64,000 nucleotides of DNA from Lewinellaceae bacterium (GCA_020636135.1 JACJYK010000001.1:1350501-1414500); one strand, 5' to 3'; counted from the stretch's first letter, positions 51,166-60,761 are shown. Notes: a model not told the origin generated them from the sequence alone. Translations and numbers: made by a program.

Positions 51166-52698
51166 ATGGTAATTACCAGACGTTGGTTTTTACTTTTGGT
51201 CGCCATATCCTTTTACTTAACCCAGTCGCTGCAGGCCCAATCGAAAAAAAGGGAATTCAGGGCAGCATGGATAGCCACGGTTGAAAACATTGACTGGCCT
51301 TCCAGACCGGGACTGTCCCCGGAGGAACAACGCCGTGAACTGACCAGCCTGTATGATCAATTGAAAGGAATCGGCCTCAATGCAGTCGTTGTTCAGATCC
51401 GTCCGGCATGCGATGCCTTTTTCCCCTCTACCATTGAGCCCTGGTCTGCATTTCTGACCGGACGTCAGGGCGAATCTCCTAACCCGTTTTATGATCCGCT
51501 GGAATTCATGATCCAGGAAGCCCATAAAAGATCGCTGGAGTTCCATGCCTGGATCAATCCGTTCAGGGCAGCCAACAACAATCAGCGTCAGGCTCTTTCA
51601 CCTGATCATATTGCCAGAAAACATCCGGAATGGGTCATCGAATACGACGGCAAACTCTACCTTAACCCAGGAATGCCGGCAGTTCAATCGTATGTCCTGT
51701 TGGCAATTCAGGAGATAGTTCAGAATTACGACATTGACGCCATTCACCTGGACGACTATTTCTACCCGTATAAAGTTACCGGTTCCGTTTTTAATGACGC
51801 TGCAGCCTATGCTGCAAGCCCGGTGAAGTTCACCTCCATTGATGAATGGCGTAGAAACAACATCAATACCTTTGTTTTTCGGCTCCATAATATGATCAAG
51901 AGTACCAAGCCTTATGTTCAGCTGGGCATAAGCCCATTTGGCGTATGGAGAAACCAGGACAAGGATCCGAAACTGGGTTCACCTACCCAGGCCGGGCAGA
52001 CCTGCTACGATGATCTGTATGCTGATATCCTGCTCTGGCTGGACAAAGGGTGGATGGACTATGTCGCTCCTCAGTTGTACTGGCCCCTGGGCTTTAAGCG
52101 CGTGGACCCGGCGACGATGATGGATTGGTGGAGCATGCACCGGAATCAGGCAAACCTATACATTGGTCATGCGATTTACCGGGTTGGCTCTCAGGGAGAT
52201 CCGGCCTGGCTTTCACCAAATGAATTACCCAATCAGCTTCGGTTGTCAAGGCTAAACCCATCCATCGAAGGCAACATCTATTTTTCAGGTAAATGGTTTG
52301 AAAAAAACAACTTAGGAGTAACGGATTCACTGGCGGTTTCTTACCGGTTTCCAGCCCTCACTCCCGTACCTCCGGATGTTGAAATATCACCATTGCAGGC
52401 GCCACAATGGTCCAGGATAAAACGTCGTAAAAAGTATGTAAAACTTACCTGGGAGTTATCCGGATTATCCAGGCACCGCCCTTACTATTACGTGATCTAC
52501 CGGTATGACGGGACGAAATATCAGGGCATCGACGATCCGCGCTTCATACATGAGATCACTCCATTTGATGACCGGAAGCTGGAATTTGTGGACCGGAATA
52601 TTCGCCGGAAAGCATCCTACACATACGTGATCACCTCCGTCAACCGGGAACAGGTTGAAGGATTGCCCAGTAAGGCACTTCGTATCGAAACAAGATAA
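51166..52698 (+). CDS. Exported glycoside hydrolase-like protein (GHL10/DUF187)
   Basis: A 510-residue protein with a signal peptide ending LQAQS. The GHL10 domain (about 28-360) carries KREFRAAWIATVENIDWPS, the family start, IHLDDYFYPYK (about 188-198) and PQLYWPLGF (about 303-311). It is a TIM barrel related to GH10/13 hydrolases, commonly linked to cell-surface carbohydrate or peptidoglycan-associated glycan cleavage. The C-terminal 120 residues look like a fibronectin III domain (WSRIKRRKKYVKLTWELSGL ... YVITSVNREQVEGLPS). Abuts tal. Confidence 0.91.
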   Translation: MVITRRWFLLLVAISFYLTQSLQAQSKKREFRAAWIATVENIDWPSRPGLSPEEQRRELTSLYDQLKGIGLNAVVVQIRPACDAFFPSTIEPWSAFLTGRQGESPNPFYDPLEFMIQEAHKRSLEFHAWINPFRAANNNQRQALSPDHIARKHPEWVIEYDGKLYLNPGMPAVQSYVLLAIQEIVQNYDIDAIHLDDYFYPYKVTGSVFNDAAAYAASPVKFTSIDEWRRNNINTFVFRLHNMIKSTKPYVQLGISPFGVWRNQDKDPKLGSPTQAGQTCYDDLYADILLWLDKGWMDYVAPQLYWPLGFKRVDPATMMDWWSMHRNQANLYIGHAIYRVGSQGDPAWLSPNELPNQLRLSRLNPSIEGNIYFSGKWFEKNNLGVTDSLAVSYRFPALTPVPPDVEISPLQAPQWSRIKRRKKYVKLTWELSGLSRHRPYYYVIYRYDGTKYQGIDDPRFIHEITPFDDRKLEFVDRNIRRKASYTYVITSVNREQVEGLPSKALRIETR

Positions 52699-52708
52699 TA
52701 ATCCCGGT

Positions 52709-53584
52709 CTAATCGGGTAATGTGATCAATCGTTCCAGGGTATAGGCGATCAGTCCGTCAATGGATTTAGCCGGATCTGGGCTGAAGGTGTTGGCCAGCC
52801 GGTTGGCTAAGATCGCATTCAGGCTGAGTGCCCGGTGTCCACAGAGATTTGTCAATCCATAGATCGCCGCTGTTTCCATTTCAAAATTGGTGATCCGATG
52901 TTCCTGGTATAGCACATACCGCAGGAGATCGGTAACAGGCATTTTGGGCTCCAATCGAAGTTTTCTTCCCTGAGGTCCATAAAATCCCGGACTGGTCGCG
53001 GTAATGCCGGAATGAATGCCGGTTCCGGTGAAATGATTGCGCAATGAGACATCACCGGGCACCAGGTACGGGGCTACCGGCAGGGTAACTTCTCCACAAA
53101 GTACCTTGCCCTCTGCATAGAATGGTTCACTGCCCGCGTAGTAAGCAAGCAGGTTGTCAAGTCCAAGCCCATGTGAAGATGCGACCCAGGCATCCACCGG
53201 GATGTCGGCTTGCAGCGAACCCGAAGTTCCAATCCGGATAAATGTAAGTTGCGTATGGGTTGACTTTGGTGTCCGGCTTTCAAAATCAATATTGTGGAGG
53301 GCGTCCGCCTCATTGATCACGATGTCAATATTGTCCGGACCAATTCCGGTTCCGATGACCGATACCCGTCTATTGCCAATCCACCCGGTGTGCGTTACGA
53401 ATTCGCGGTGCTGCAGTTGATGCTCCACGCGATCAAAATGACGGCTTACCCGTGCGACTCGCTGCGGATCTCCTACCGTAATGATGGTCGTTGCCAATTC
53501 ACCGGGATGCACATCCAGATGGTATATGGAGCCCCGTGGGGTAATGATTAATTCGGAAGGCGGGATAAACATTTTTGCTGTCAT
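52709..53584 (-). CDS. udp: Uridine phosphorylase-type nucleoside phosphorylase
   Basis: About 291 residues of the PNP/UDP family, splitting nucleosides to base plus (deoxy)ribose 1-phosphate. TIITVGDPQRVARVSRHFD is the family start, VSVIGTGIGPDNIDIVINE contains a phosphate-site Gly-rich motif, and NFEMETAAIYGL is the purine/uridine phosphorylase signature. Uridine is suggested by overall similarity; the substrate is not certain. The -7 box at 53610-53603 lies between the longest frame start (53605) and ATG 53584, so 53584 is the first plausible start (53572 is an alternative). Confidence 0.9.
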   Translation of the reverse strand: MTAKMFIPPSELIITPRGSIYHLDVHPGELATTIITVGDPQRVARVSRHFDRVEHQLQHREFVTHTGWIGNRRVSVIGTGIGPDNIDIVINEADALHNIDFESRTPKSTHTQLTFIRIGTSGSLQADIPVDAWVASSHGLGLDNLLAYYAGSEPFYAEGKVLCGEVTLPVAPYLVPGDVSLRNHFTGTGIHSGITATSPGFYGPQGRKLRLEPKMPVTDLLRYVLYQEHRITNFEMETAAIYGLTNLCGHRALSLNAILANRLANTFSPDPAKSIDGLIAYTLERLITLPD

Positions 53585-53602
53585 ACGATTTATTAGGGAG
53601 AC

Positions 53603-53610
53603 CAAAAATA
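53603..53610 (-). promoter_or_regulatory. -7 promoter box for the nucleoside phosphorylase
   Basis: Minus strand TATTTTTG matches TAnnTTTG exactly. Predicted start near 53598-53597, leader about 13 nt to ATG 53584. No -33 element found. Confidence 0.48.
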
Positions 53611-53731
53611 CCTGGTTGATTTCGATTGAGGGTCCATCCCGTTGTTTTTTTAATGATGTCTATATCGGAATCGGACCAACCATCGATTCATCCATCAACC
53701 AAATGGATAATTTACAGTTAATGTTTATAGC

Positions 53732-54082
53732 ATGAAAAAGATATACCATTTATCGACCTGCTCCACGTCCCAGCGGATCATCCGTGAAATAGGTCCACAG
53801 GGGTTTGTACTACAGGATATCAAAACCGATAAGATCACCCCTGAACAGCTGGATGCCATGGCCAAAAAGGCAGGGTCATATGAAGCATTGTTTAGCCGGA
53901 AAGCGCTGAAATACCGGGCCATGGGGTTGCACGAAAAGCAGCTGTCGGAGCAGGATTACCGTCAGTTGATTCTGGATGAATATACATTTCTAAAGAGACC
54001 GGTTATAGAGATAGACGGAAAGCTATTTGTAGGTAACGCCAAATCCACTGTTGCGGCAGCCAAAGCGGCCAATGAAGCGTAA
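53732..54082 (+). CDS. ArsC/Spx-family thioredoxin-fold protein
   Basis: A 116-residue protein. The N-terminal motif HLSTCSTSQR places a single Cys at residue 10, as in glutaredoxin-linked ArsC-family proteins; there is no CxxC, unlike Spx. The end FLKRPVIEIDGKLFVG matches the ArsC family's Arg and KRP loop. It could be an arsenate reductase-like or YffB-type redox protein; no ars operon genes are near, so a true arsenate role is unproven. 5' neighbour is the divergent udp gene. Confidence 0.85.
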   Translation: MKKIYHLSTCSTSQRIIREIGPQGFVLQDIKTDKITPEQLDAMAKKAGSYEALFSRKALKYRAMGLHEKQLSEQDYRQLILDEYTFLKRPVIEIDGKLFVGNAKSTVAAAKAANEA

Positions 54083-54118
54083 GCGGGTACAATTTCTACT
54101 GATTCAATCTGGCCCTGC

Positions 54119-54607
54119 TCAATTACATCGTATGACGATGGGGCTCGTTTCAACCCGGTTGGATTCATTACCCGCGCGATCTATAATGTAGATGCTGTAG
54201 CGCATGACATCGTAAAGCTGATCGCCCAATGCCGGGGTGCAGGGCTGCTGGCCACTGGCATATTTACAGCATACGTTAAACTGCGTATTGATCAGCAGTT
54301 GTATAGTACCGCTGACGTCACTAAGAGACTCACCACCGGGGATAACCGGTGACGCATATTTGATCACGTACCCGTCCCGCATATCTTCAATGAAGATATT
54401 GGCATCGTTGTTATTAAAGCCGATGTCGCCATCACCATCCTTAAAACGCAACAGGATAAAGATGGAATCATTTTGCTTTACATTCTGATCTACGGTGTCC
54501 TTACTGATGCCGATGAATTCGATGTCTGGAACAACACTGATATCGGTTGATGGCTTGCAGGCCAACCAGTAAATTAGAATGATAAAGACGGGTATCAGCT
54601 TTCGCAT
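54119..54607 (-). CDS. Putative lipoprotein with Asp/Gly-rich strand motif
   Basis: A 162-residue protein with a short signal sequence ending LIYWLAC, a lipobox-like site with Cys 17. The body has RFKDGDGDIGFNNND, a Ca-binding-like turn common in Bacteroidota lipoproteins of the DUF-unknown IgG-like type, and three Cys (NVCCKYA, VIRCN). The final segment SIYIIDRAGNESNRVETSPIVI is Ig-like. Function unknown. It is convergent with the ArsC-like gene. Confidence 0.72.
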   Translation of the reverse strand: MRKLIPVFIILIYWLACKPSTDISVVPDIEFIGISKDTVDQNVKQNDSIFILLRFKDGDGDIGFNNNDANIFIEDMRDGYVIKYASPVIPGGESLSDVSGTIQLLINTQFNVCCKYASGQQPCTPALGDQLYDVMRYSIYIIDRAGNESNRVETSPIVIRCN

Positions 54608-54863
54608 TCGACTAAATTATGGAAATTCGCCCAATACCATAACGTGTGGAATTCTCCTTTGGTTATATTTTTCGGGATAATCGAGTTTTCATCCTGAATT
54701 AAAGGTAGATGCCATTTTTAGATGTTTTCCGATAGTGGTAATAACATTATGTCAATCAATTGGTTATAAAACAATGAGGGCTAATGGGCTTACGGGGCAT
54801 GTGATCCACGCTAAAAGATCAATTCTTAAGAGGTTACTCGGGTGATACCGGAAAGGATAGTTA

Positions 54864-55871
54864 ATGAAAGAACAAGATACAGCGGTCATCATTAGGCAAT
54901 TTAAGGACCTCATCACGTCCGGTGATTACGATTTTGATCAAATAGCTATGAATATCTTCCAATTTCAAAGCCGGAATAACATGATCTACCATAACTACCT
55001 GGATTTGATAAATTGCTATCCGGAGCAGGTCACGAGGTTGGAGGAGATCCCTTTTCTTCCGGTACAACTATTTAAATTCCGGGCCATTCAAACCGGGAAA
55101 TGGAAATCCGAAGCATGGTTTGAAAGCAGCGGAACAACAGGTCAGCAGCCCAGCAGGCACATGGTGGAAGACCTGTCGTTTTACCACCGGAACTGTGTGC
55201 GTGGATTTCAGAATTACTGGGGGGATCCTGCGGAATGGTGCATCCTGGCCTTGTTGCCTTCTTATTTGGAACGCCACCACAGCAGTTTGGTATCCATGGT
55301 GGATTATTTCATCCGGGGTTCTACCTATCAAGAATCAGGATTCTATCTCTACGATCATCAGAAACTCTATGATCAATTGATGCACTGCCAGTCGAAAGGG
55401 ATTCCGACGGTACTTTTTGGAGTTGCGTTTGCATTGACTGATTTCTTTGAAAAGTATAAAATGAATTTCCCAGGATTGCATGTAATCGAGACTGGCGGTA
55501 TGAAGGGGCGGAGGGAGGAAATGACCAGGGAAGCTCTGCATGAGTTCCTGCGCCAGCGCTCTCGGGCTCAGATCCATTCGGAATATGGGATGACTGAGCT
55601 CCTGTCACAAGGTTATGCCACCGGTGATCTTATTTTTGCCAATTCATCGACCTTTCGTGCACGATTATTTGAGCGGGAAGATCCCCTGGTGCCTGAAAAC
55701 AGAGAAGGACGGGTAGGACGGATAGGGGTGATCGACCTGGCGAATGTAGCAACATGTTCGTTCATTCTCACCGAAGACCTGGGTCGTTACCGGCAGGGAG
55801 GATTTACGGTGGAGGGACGCCTCGATGCCAGTGAATGGCGGGGATGCAACCTCATGGTCCAGGACCTGTAA
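54864..55871 (+). CDS. LuxE-like acyl-protein synthetase
   Basis: A 335-residue member of the LuxE family (adenylate-forming). The AMP-binding motif ESSGTTGQ lies near residues 87-94, with FGVAFALTDFFEK and HSEYGMTELLSQGYA further on, typical of LuxE/PaaK-type enzymes. In luminous bacteria LuxE activates fatty acids for LuxC. Here there is no luxC/D/AB, so an unknown carboxylate activation is more likely; the C-terminal Cys for acyl transfer is not clearly assignable. A 255-nt gap upstream (54608-54863) shows nothing recognisable. Confidence 0.85.
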   Translation: MKEQDTAVIIRQFKDLITSGDYDFDQIAMNIFQFQSRNNMIYHNYLDLINCYPEQVTRLEEIPFLPVQLFKFRAIQTGKWKSEAWFESSGTTGQQPSRHMVEDLSFYHRNCVRGFQNYWGDPAEWCILALLPSYLERHHSSLVSMVDYFIRGSTYQESGFYLYDHQKLYDQLMHCQSKGIPTVLFGVAFALTDFFEKYKMNFPGLHVIETGGMKGRREEMTREALHEFLRQRSRAQIHSEYGMTELLSQGYATGDLIFANSSTFRARLFEREDPLVPENREGRVGRIGVIDLANVATCSFILTEDLGRYRQGGFTVEGRLDASEWRGCNLMVQDL

Positions 55872-55939
55872 GGGATTACGAAACGGTCAGATTTCCGGAT
55901 TCGATGATGCGAGGCGAGGTCCGGATATCTGAATCCATA

Positions 55940-57172
55940 TCAGTCTTTGATGATACCCTCGAACAACCATTGAGCAAGATATTGCCGGTTCGTGGGGCTT
56001 AGTATGCGCTTGTGATCGCTTTCATTTTGAATGTTGGCCAGTTCAACCAATACCGCCGGAGGAAGTGTATTGACCAAAACAAAATATTCGTAAGGGCGTA
56101 CCGAACCACGATAGCCTCTCCCTTTCTGGTAATAGTCGTATTTCTGCTGGAATGTTTTATACATATTGAAGGCAAGATGGCTGCCGGCTTTGCTTCCGGG
56201 TGCATGGAAAAAGTAGACATCCTGCCGGTTGTTTTCATTTTGCGAGTCCACATGGATGGAAATCATTTTCTGATCGGTATAACCTTTGGCCTTATATTCC
56301 CGGTAAAGCTTGTTCACCGCATCCGAGCGTTGTTGTAAACGCAGTTTTTGATTGCGGGGAAGTTTTTCACCCATACAACGTTCATCGTAATCTTTATCCA
56401 GTATTTCCGCGTCACGGATTCCGTCGTTGGGATCCTCAATGATGATCTCCACTTTGGCTCCATTTTCCATAAGCAACCGGGAAAGGCGTAAAGCCACATC
56501 GTAGGCATATTCATCTTCACAGAGGCGATGACCGTCCTTGACAGTATTGCATCCGATATCCGGTCCGCCGTGACCTGCCACAATAAAAAATACTTTCCGT
56601 TTAAGTGCGTCACTTTTTATCGGCACTTCCGCGTATTCCTTGCCAAAGAGGGGCACGGTCATAGACCGCTCGCTTACGGCGACCACGCGTGGGCCAGCTT
56701 CATCAGCCACAGAAGTTTTGGTCTGTGGTTTCTGGTTGACCACTTCCGGCTTGCGCGTCACCTTTTCAGCCATGCAATACAACTCATGGAAAGGTACCCA
56801 TATGATCCTGCTGTTCTCGATGGTCATTTTTCGGAGCCCCTGGTTTTTCAGGAAGTCGTTATAGCTCTGGATCCGACGGGCCTTTTCCTCGTCCTGGATG
56901 TCCAGTGTGGTTTCTATACTCTTACCATCATAGCGATAGATGTAAACCGGAAGCAGATATTGCGTTCCGGCTACCAGGTAGGTTTCCGGATCAATGTTAT
57001 TGATGTTGTAAAAGTGCTCCAGATTGCAATCATTGAGCAGTCCATATTTGCGCAGGATGGAGTAAACTCCGTCACCGGTCGTGGCGGTCACTTTGTAATA
57101 TCCAGCCTCATCTACCGGCTTGAAGCTGAACAGAAATGGAACCAGTAAGAGTAAAATTCCCAGACGTCGCAT
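55940..57172 (-). CDS. N-acetylmuramoyl-L-alanine amidase with LysM-like N-terminus
   Basis: A 410-residue exported peptidoglycan hydrolase. Signal peptide 1-18. A LysM-like segment (YYKVTATTGDGVYSILRKYGL, about 25-75) is followed by a long linker (120-190). The Amidase_3 domain has zinc ligands in VAGHGGPDIG (about 198), CEDEYAYDVAL (about 218) and SIHVDSQNEN (about 310), and a Glu in VELANIQNESD (about 382). It cuts the amide between MurNAc and L-Ala, probably for cell separation. Well separated from its neighbours by an AT-rich 157-nt gap. Confidence 0.92.
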   Translation of the reverse strand: MRRLGILLLLVPFLFSFKPVDEAGYYKVTATTGDGVYSILRKYGLLNDCNLEHFYNINNIDPETYLVAGTQYLLPVYIYRYDGKSIETTLDIQDEEKARRIQSYNDFLKNQGLRKMTIENSRIIWVPFHELYCMAEKVTRKPEVVNQKPQTKTSVADEAGPRVVAVSERSMTVPLFGKEYAEVPIKSDALKRKVFFIVAGHGGPDIGCNTVKDGHRLCEDEYAYDVALRLSRLLMENGAKVEIIIEDPNDGIRDAEILDKDYDERCMGEKLPRNQKLRLQQRSDAVNKLYREYKAKGYTDQKMISIHVDSQNENNRQDVYFFHAPGSKAGSHLAFNMYKTFQQKYDYYQKGRGYRGSVRPYEYFVLVNTLPPAVLVELANIQNESDHKRILSPTNRQYLAQWLFEGIIKD

Positions 57173-57329
57173 TCAGAAAGGTTTTGAGGCACAAATTACA
57201 TAAATATGATATATATAATCAATTGAAATAATAATTTTTATTTGTCATATATAAAAGATATTTATCTGAAAGGAGATTGGTTGGCGGCAAAACACAGATA
57301 AATGGCAATCAGCATCTTATCTTTAGGCA

Positions 57330-57989
57330 ATGAAAGCAATGGCTCAGATATGGTCGCTGATCCGGAAAGACTGGATGATCGAATGGCGTCTTAAATACGC
57401 CCTTTCCGGGTTATTGCTCTATCTTATAACGCTGGTATTTGTGATTGTCATATCCTTCCAGCAGATCAGTGGCCCCGTGTGGAATGTATTGTACTGGATC
57501 CTGTTTTTATTTGTAGGTATGAATGCGGTGCTGAAGTCCTATCAGCAGGAGAGTGGTAACCGCAAATATTATTTCCAGCAACTGATCGACCCCGTGACAT
57601 TACTCCTCAGCAAGACCATATACAATATTGTATTGCTGTTCTTAGCCGCCATCCTGATTTACCTCTTGCTTACTGTTTTTATTCCAAGCCCGGTACAGCA
57701 TTTTGCATTATTTATCGGAACCGTTGCCGCAGTGAGCGCAAGTTTTGGGATTTGTCTTACGTTTATTTCCATCGTAGCCAATCAGGCAGCGGAAAGCGCT
57801 ACCTTGGCGGTTATCATTGGATTCCCGGTGCTGCTTCCTATCCTGATCACAGGAGTCAGAATGAGTGCGTTTACCATCGGGATGTCTATGGGAGGCGAAA
57901 TTGGTGGAGATTTTACTATCCTTTTGGCAATTGATTTGTTGTTAATGGGATTGTCTTTATGGTTATTTCCATTTTTGTGGAAGGACTAA
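57330..57989 (+). CDS. ccmB: Heme exporter CcmB
   Basis: A 219-residue membrane protein with six predicted helices (SGLLLYLITLVFVIVIS, NVLYWILFLFVGMNAV and four more), the CcmB layout. With CcmA and CcmC it provides heme for cytochrome c maturation. A -7-like box TATCTTTA (57318-57325) ends 4 nt before ATG 57330, implying a leaderless mRNA. ccmA is not adjacent. ccmC begins 12 nt downstream. Confidence 0.9.
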   Translation: MKAMAQIWSLIRKDWMIEWRLKYALSGLLLYLITLVFVIVISFQQISGPVWNVLYWILFLFVGMNAVLKSYQQESGNRKYYFQQLIDPVTLLLSKTIYNIVLLFLAAILIYLLLTVFIPSPVQHFALFIGTVAAVSASFGICLTFISIVANQAAESATLAVIIGFPVLLPILITGVRMSAFTIGMSMGGEIGGDFTILLAIDLLLMGLSLWLFPFLWKD

Positions 57990-58001
57990 AGCAGCAATGG
58001 T

Positions 58002-59063
58002 ATGAGATTGGAATGGTGGAAATATCTGGGTATTGCAATTTTATTGTACACCCTTCTTTTTGGTATGCTGGTGCCATTGGGCCCCGGGATCGTGGAAGTG
58101 TCTCCGGGCCAGACATCTACTGGAACACAAAAGGAATTTGATATCTGGGGGTATAATACCCGGTTTACCCGGTTTGATCAGCTTAATGTGGTGCTCAAGC
58201 TGGATGATGACCACTGTGTTTCGGCTAAAGAATATAAGGTTATTTCTGATTATCAGCTTTCCGCCAAATTCGATATTCCTGCTCTTCCGGAAGGTGCAAA
58301 ATCGGCGGAGTTTGCCACCCTGTTTATCTATCCCGCTGGAACGGGCACAGCAATCCTTCCTTCCGCAGTTTCCATCCGGCAAGGCGAGGAGGGACCTTCG
58401 ACAGGTCAATGGGTACCTGAGTCTCAATTTGCATTTGACCGTAATACCAGCCTGCATTTTCCCTACCGTAATATCCTGATGGAGAGTATCCGGAACACCT
58501 ATTTCCACGTAGCGCTTTGGTTTGCCATGATGTTCATTCTGGGTGCTTCGATGGTGTACAGCATACGTTATCTGCGTTCGGGCCGGCTGGATTGGGATCT
58601 CAAAGCCAATGCCTATGCACAGGTTGGTATATTGATTGGTTTTCTTGGCATAAGTACCGGGATGATATGGGCCGCAAATACCTGGGGCAAAGCGTGGAGC
58701 TGGGATATCAAGCAGACGATGGCAGCCGTGGCCATGCTGATCTATCTGGCCTATTTTGTCCTGCGCTCCTCCATCGAAGACCAGGAAAAACGTGCCCGTA
58801 CCGGAGCAGCCTATAACATCTTTGCCTTCGCCACTTTAATACCGTTGCTGTATGTGGTTCCCAGATTGGTCGACAGCCTCCATCCGGGCAGTGGTGGCAA
58901 TCCAGCTATGGGAGGTGAGGATCTGGACAATACCATGCGCCTGGTCTTTTATCCGGCGATCATCGGATGGACCCTGTTGGCGACGTGGGTTGCCCAGCTG
59001 ACTTTCCGCTACCTGAAAATTCAATATCAGGCCCGCAGCAGAAATTTAACCGAACAATATTAA
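58002..59063 (+). CDS. ccmC: CcmC/CcsA-type heme handling protein with extra extracytoplasmic domain
   Basis: A 353-residue protein. CcmC proteins normally have about 220-250 residues with six helices. Here TM1 (about 6-27) is followed by an insertion of about 120 residues (30-150) with beta-strand character (YNTRFTRFDQLNVVLKLDD, LPEGAKSAEFATLFIYPAG) before TM2. The heme-binding tryptophan motif is WGKAWSWD (about 228-235), with candidate axial His in FHVALWF and SLHPGSGGN. It probably delivers heme to CcmE; the insert may contact another component. Confidence 0.9.
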   Translation: MRLEWWKYLGIAILLYTLLFGMLVPLGPGIVEVSPGQTSTGTQKEFDIWGYNTRFTRFDQLNVVLKLDDDHCVSAKEYKVISDYQLSAKFDIPALPEGAKSAEFATLFIYPAGTGTAILPSAVSIRQGEEGPSTGQWVPESQFAFDRNTSLHFPYRNILMESIRNTYFHVALWFAMMFILGASMVYSIRYLRSGRLDWDLKANAYAQVGILIGFLGISTGMIWAANTWGKAWSWDIKQTMAAVAMLIYLAYFVLRSSIEDQEKRARTGAAYNIFAFATLIPLLYVVPRLVDSLHPGSGGNPAMGGEDLDNTMRLVFYPAIIGWTLLATWVAQLTFRYLKIQYQARSRNLTEQY

Positions 59064-59137
59064 TTCCAGCGATAATGGTTCATCATTTAGAATTATATTT
59101 GGCCCGTCTAAAAAATGGTTTTCAATCATTTTATAAG

Positions 59138-59350
59138 ATGCGTATTTCAAGAGTCCTTTCCGTTATATTGTTGGTATTCACCTCACACCTGTTGTGGGGG
59201 CAATCGCAGTCACTGGATTATTACCGGAATTCCGGTAAAATTTATGTCGTCGTCGCGGTAATTGTGGTGAGCTTTCTGGGCATCGTACTTTTTTTGATCA
59301 GCCTGGACCGGCGGATAAGGAGAATGGAGAAAGACCTTAACCAAAAATAA
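59138..59350 (+). CDS. CcmD-like small membrane protein
   Basis: A 70-residue protein from ATG 59138; earlier in-frame ATGs at 58967 and 59075 would overlap ccmC or lengthen it without homology. It begins with a signal-like segment (VLSVILLVFTSHLLWG). One transmembrane helix (IYVVVAVIVVSFLGIVLFLISLD) is followed by a basic tail RRIRRMEKDLN. Gene order ccmB-ccmC-small TM protein is what marks CcmD-like proteins in Bacteroidota. CcmD stabilises CcmABC-CcmE in other bacteria. The GDH gene starts 4 nt after its stop. Confidence 0.75.
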   Translation: MRISRVLSVILLVFTSHLLWGQSQSLDYYRNSGKIYVVVAVIVVSFLGIVLFLISLDRRIRRMEKDLNQK

Positions 59351-59354
59351 TTAT

Positions 59355-60761
59355 ATGTCAACATTTTATGAGAGCGTACAGTCTAATTTTGACCGCGCTG
59401 CCGCAATGACAAAAATCCCCAAAGGACTACTCCATCAAATCAGAGAATGCAATGCAGTACTTCAGTTGCGATTTCCGGTAAAGATCGGAAACCAGTACAA
59501 AGTGATTGAAGCATACCGTGTGCAGCATAGTCAGCACCGTCAACCGACCAAAGGTGGTATACGCTACAGTTCCCGGGTTACCCAGGATGAGGTCATGGCA
59601 TTGGCCTCATTGATGACTTATAAGTGTGCACTCGTGGACGTGCCTTTTGGTGGAGCTAAAGGAGGTATCAAAATTACTCCCTGGAAATATACCCCTGAAC
59701 AATTGCAAGCCATTACTCGCAGATACACCGCAGAACTGATCAAAAAGAATTTTATCGGTCCCGGACTGGATGTTCCTGCACCTGATTACGGCACCGGGGC
59801 CCGGGAAATGGCCTGGATCCTGGATACCTATATGAGTTATAAAGGGGGTGACATTGATGCCGTAGCCTGCGTCACCGGTAAGCCGGTTTCACAAAACGGG
59901 ATCAGGGGAAGGACGGAAGCCACCGGGAGAGGTGTCTATTATGCCATGCGCGAAGCGGTTTCCATCAAGGAGGATATGAAGAAACTCGGGTTGGAACCAG
60001 GACTGGCCGGAAAAACAATGGTTATCCAGGGACTGGGCAATGTTGGTTCCTATACCGGGAGTATCTCGCAGGATGAAGGGGATGTGAAGATCATCGGCAT
60101 CTCAGAGTACGAAGGATCCATCTACAATCCGAATGGCATCAACATCGATAAGTTGTTGAAGCACCGGAAGGCTACCGGAAGTATTTTGAATTTTAACGGT
60201 GCCAAAAACCTTCCCAGCAGGGAAGCTGCTCTGGAGCTGGAATGCGATATCCTGGTACCTGCAGCTCTGGAGAATCAGATACACATTGATAATGTGAACA
60301 ACATCAAAGCCAAAATCATAGCGGAGGCAGCTAACGGTCCGGTGAGCGCCGATGCCGATGAAGTCCTGCGCAAGAAAGGCGTGATGATCATCCCCGATAT
60401 GTACATCAATGCAGGAGGGGTGACCGTTTCGTATTTTGAATGGTTGAAAAACCTTTCCCACATGCGGTTTGGCCGGATGGAAAAACGTTTTGACCACAAT
60501 ACCTATTCAAATTTGGTAGGCCTGATCGAAAAGCAAACCGGAAAATCAATTGGCAATAAAGAAAAAGACTTCCTCACCAGAGGGGCTGATGAAATCGATT
60601 TGGTGCGTTCGGGACTAGAGGAGACCATGGTGACCGCTTACCATGAGATCAATGAAGTACGCAAGCGTAAGAAAAGTTGCGAAGACCTGCGTACCGCTGC
60701 TTTTGTGGTCGCACTGGAGAAGATTGCGTCGGATTACCACAATTTGGGGATTTTCCCATAA
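59355..60761 (+). CDS. Glu/Leu/Phe/Val family dehydrogenase, probably glutamate dehydrogenase
   Basis: A 468-residue enzyme oxidatively deaminating an amino acid with NAD(P). PTKGGIRYSSRVTQDEVMALASLMTYKCALVDVPFGGAKGGI (about 67-108, holding the glutamate-site Lys) and GPGLDVPAPDYGT are the signatures of the GDH dimerisation/catalytic domain. Its NAD domain begins near 200 with VIQGLGNVGSYTG. Length and sequence favour glutamate, although Leu/Val dehydrogenases share the fold. Terminated by a hairpin and followed by an Lrp regulator. Confidence 0.92.
   Translation: MSTFYESVQSNFDRAAAMTKIPKGLLHQIRECNAVLQLRFPVKIGNQYKVIEAYRVQHSQHRQPTKGGIRYSSRVTQDEVMALASLMTYKCALVDVPFGGAKGGIKITPWKYTPEQLQAITRRYTAELIKKNFIGPGLDVPAPDYGTGAREMAWILDTYMSYKGGDIDAVACVTGKPVSQNGIRGRTEATGRGVYYAMREAVSIKEDMKKLGLEPGLAGKTMVIQGLGNVGSYTGSISQDEGDVKIIGISEYEGSIYNPNGINIDKLLKHRKATGSILNFNGAKNLPSREAALELECDILVPAALENQIHIDNVNNIKAKIIAEAANGPVSADADEVLRKKGVMIIPDMYINAGGVTVSYFEWLKNLSHMRFGRMEKRFDHNTYSNLVGLIEKQTGKSIGNKEKDFLTRGADEIDLVRSGLEETMVTAYHEINEVRKRKKSCEDLRTAAFVVALEKIASDYHNLGIFP

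Noticed and set aside
53732..54082. Call as an arsenate reductase
   Set aside because: Only the family fold is supported; no arsenic genes are nearby and the substrate cannot be inferred.
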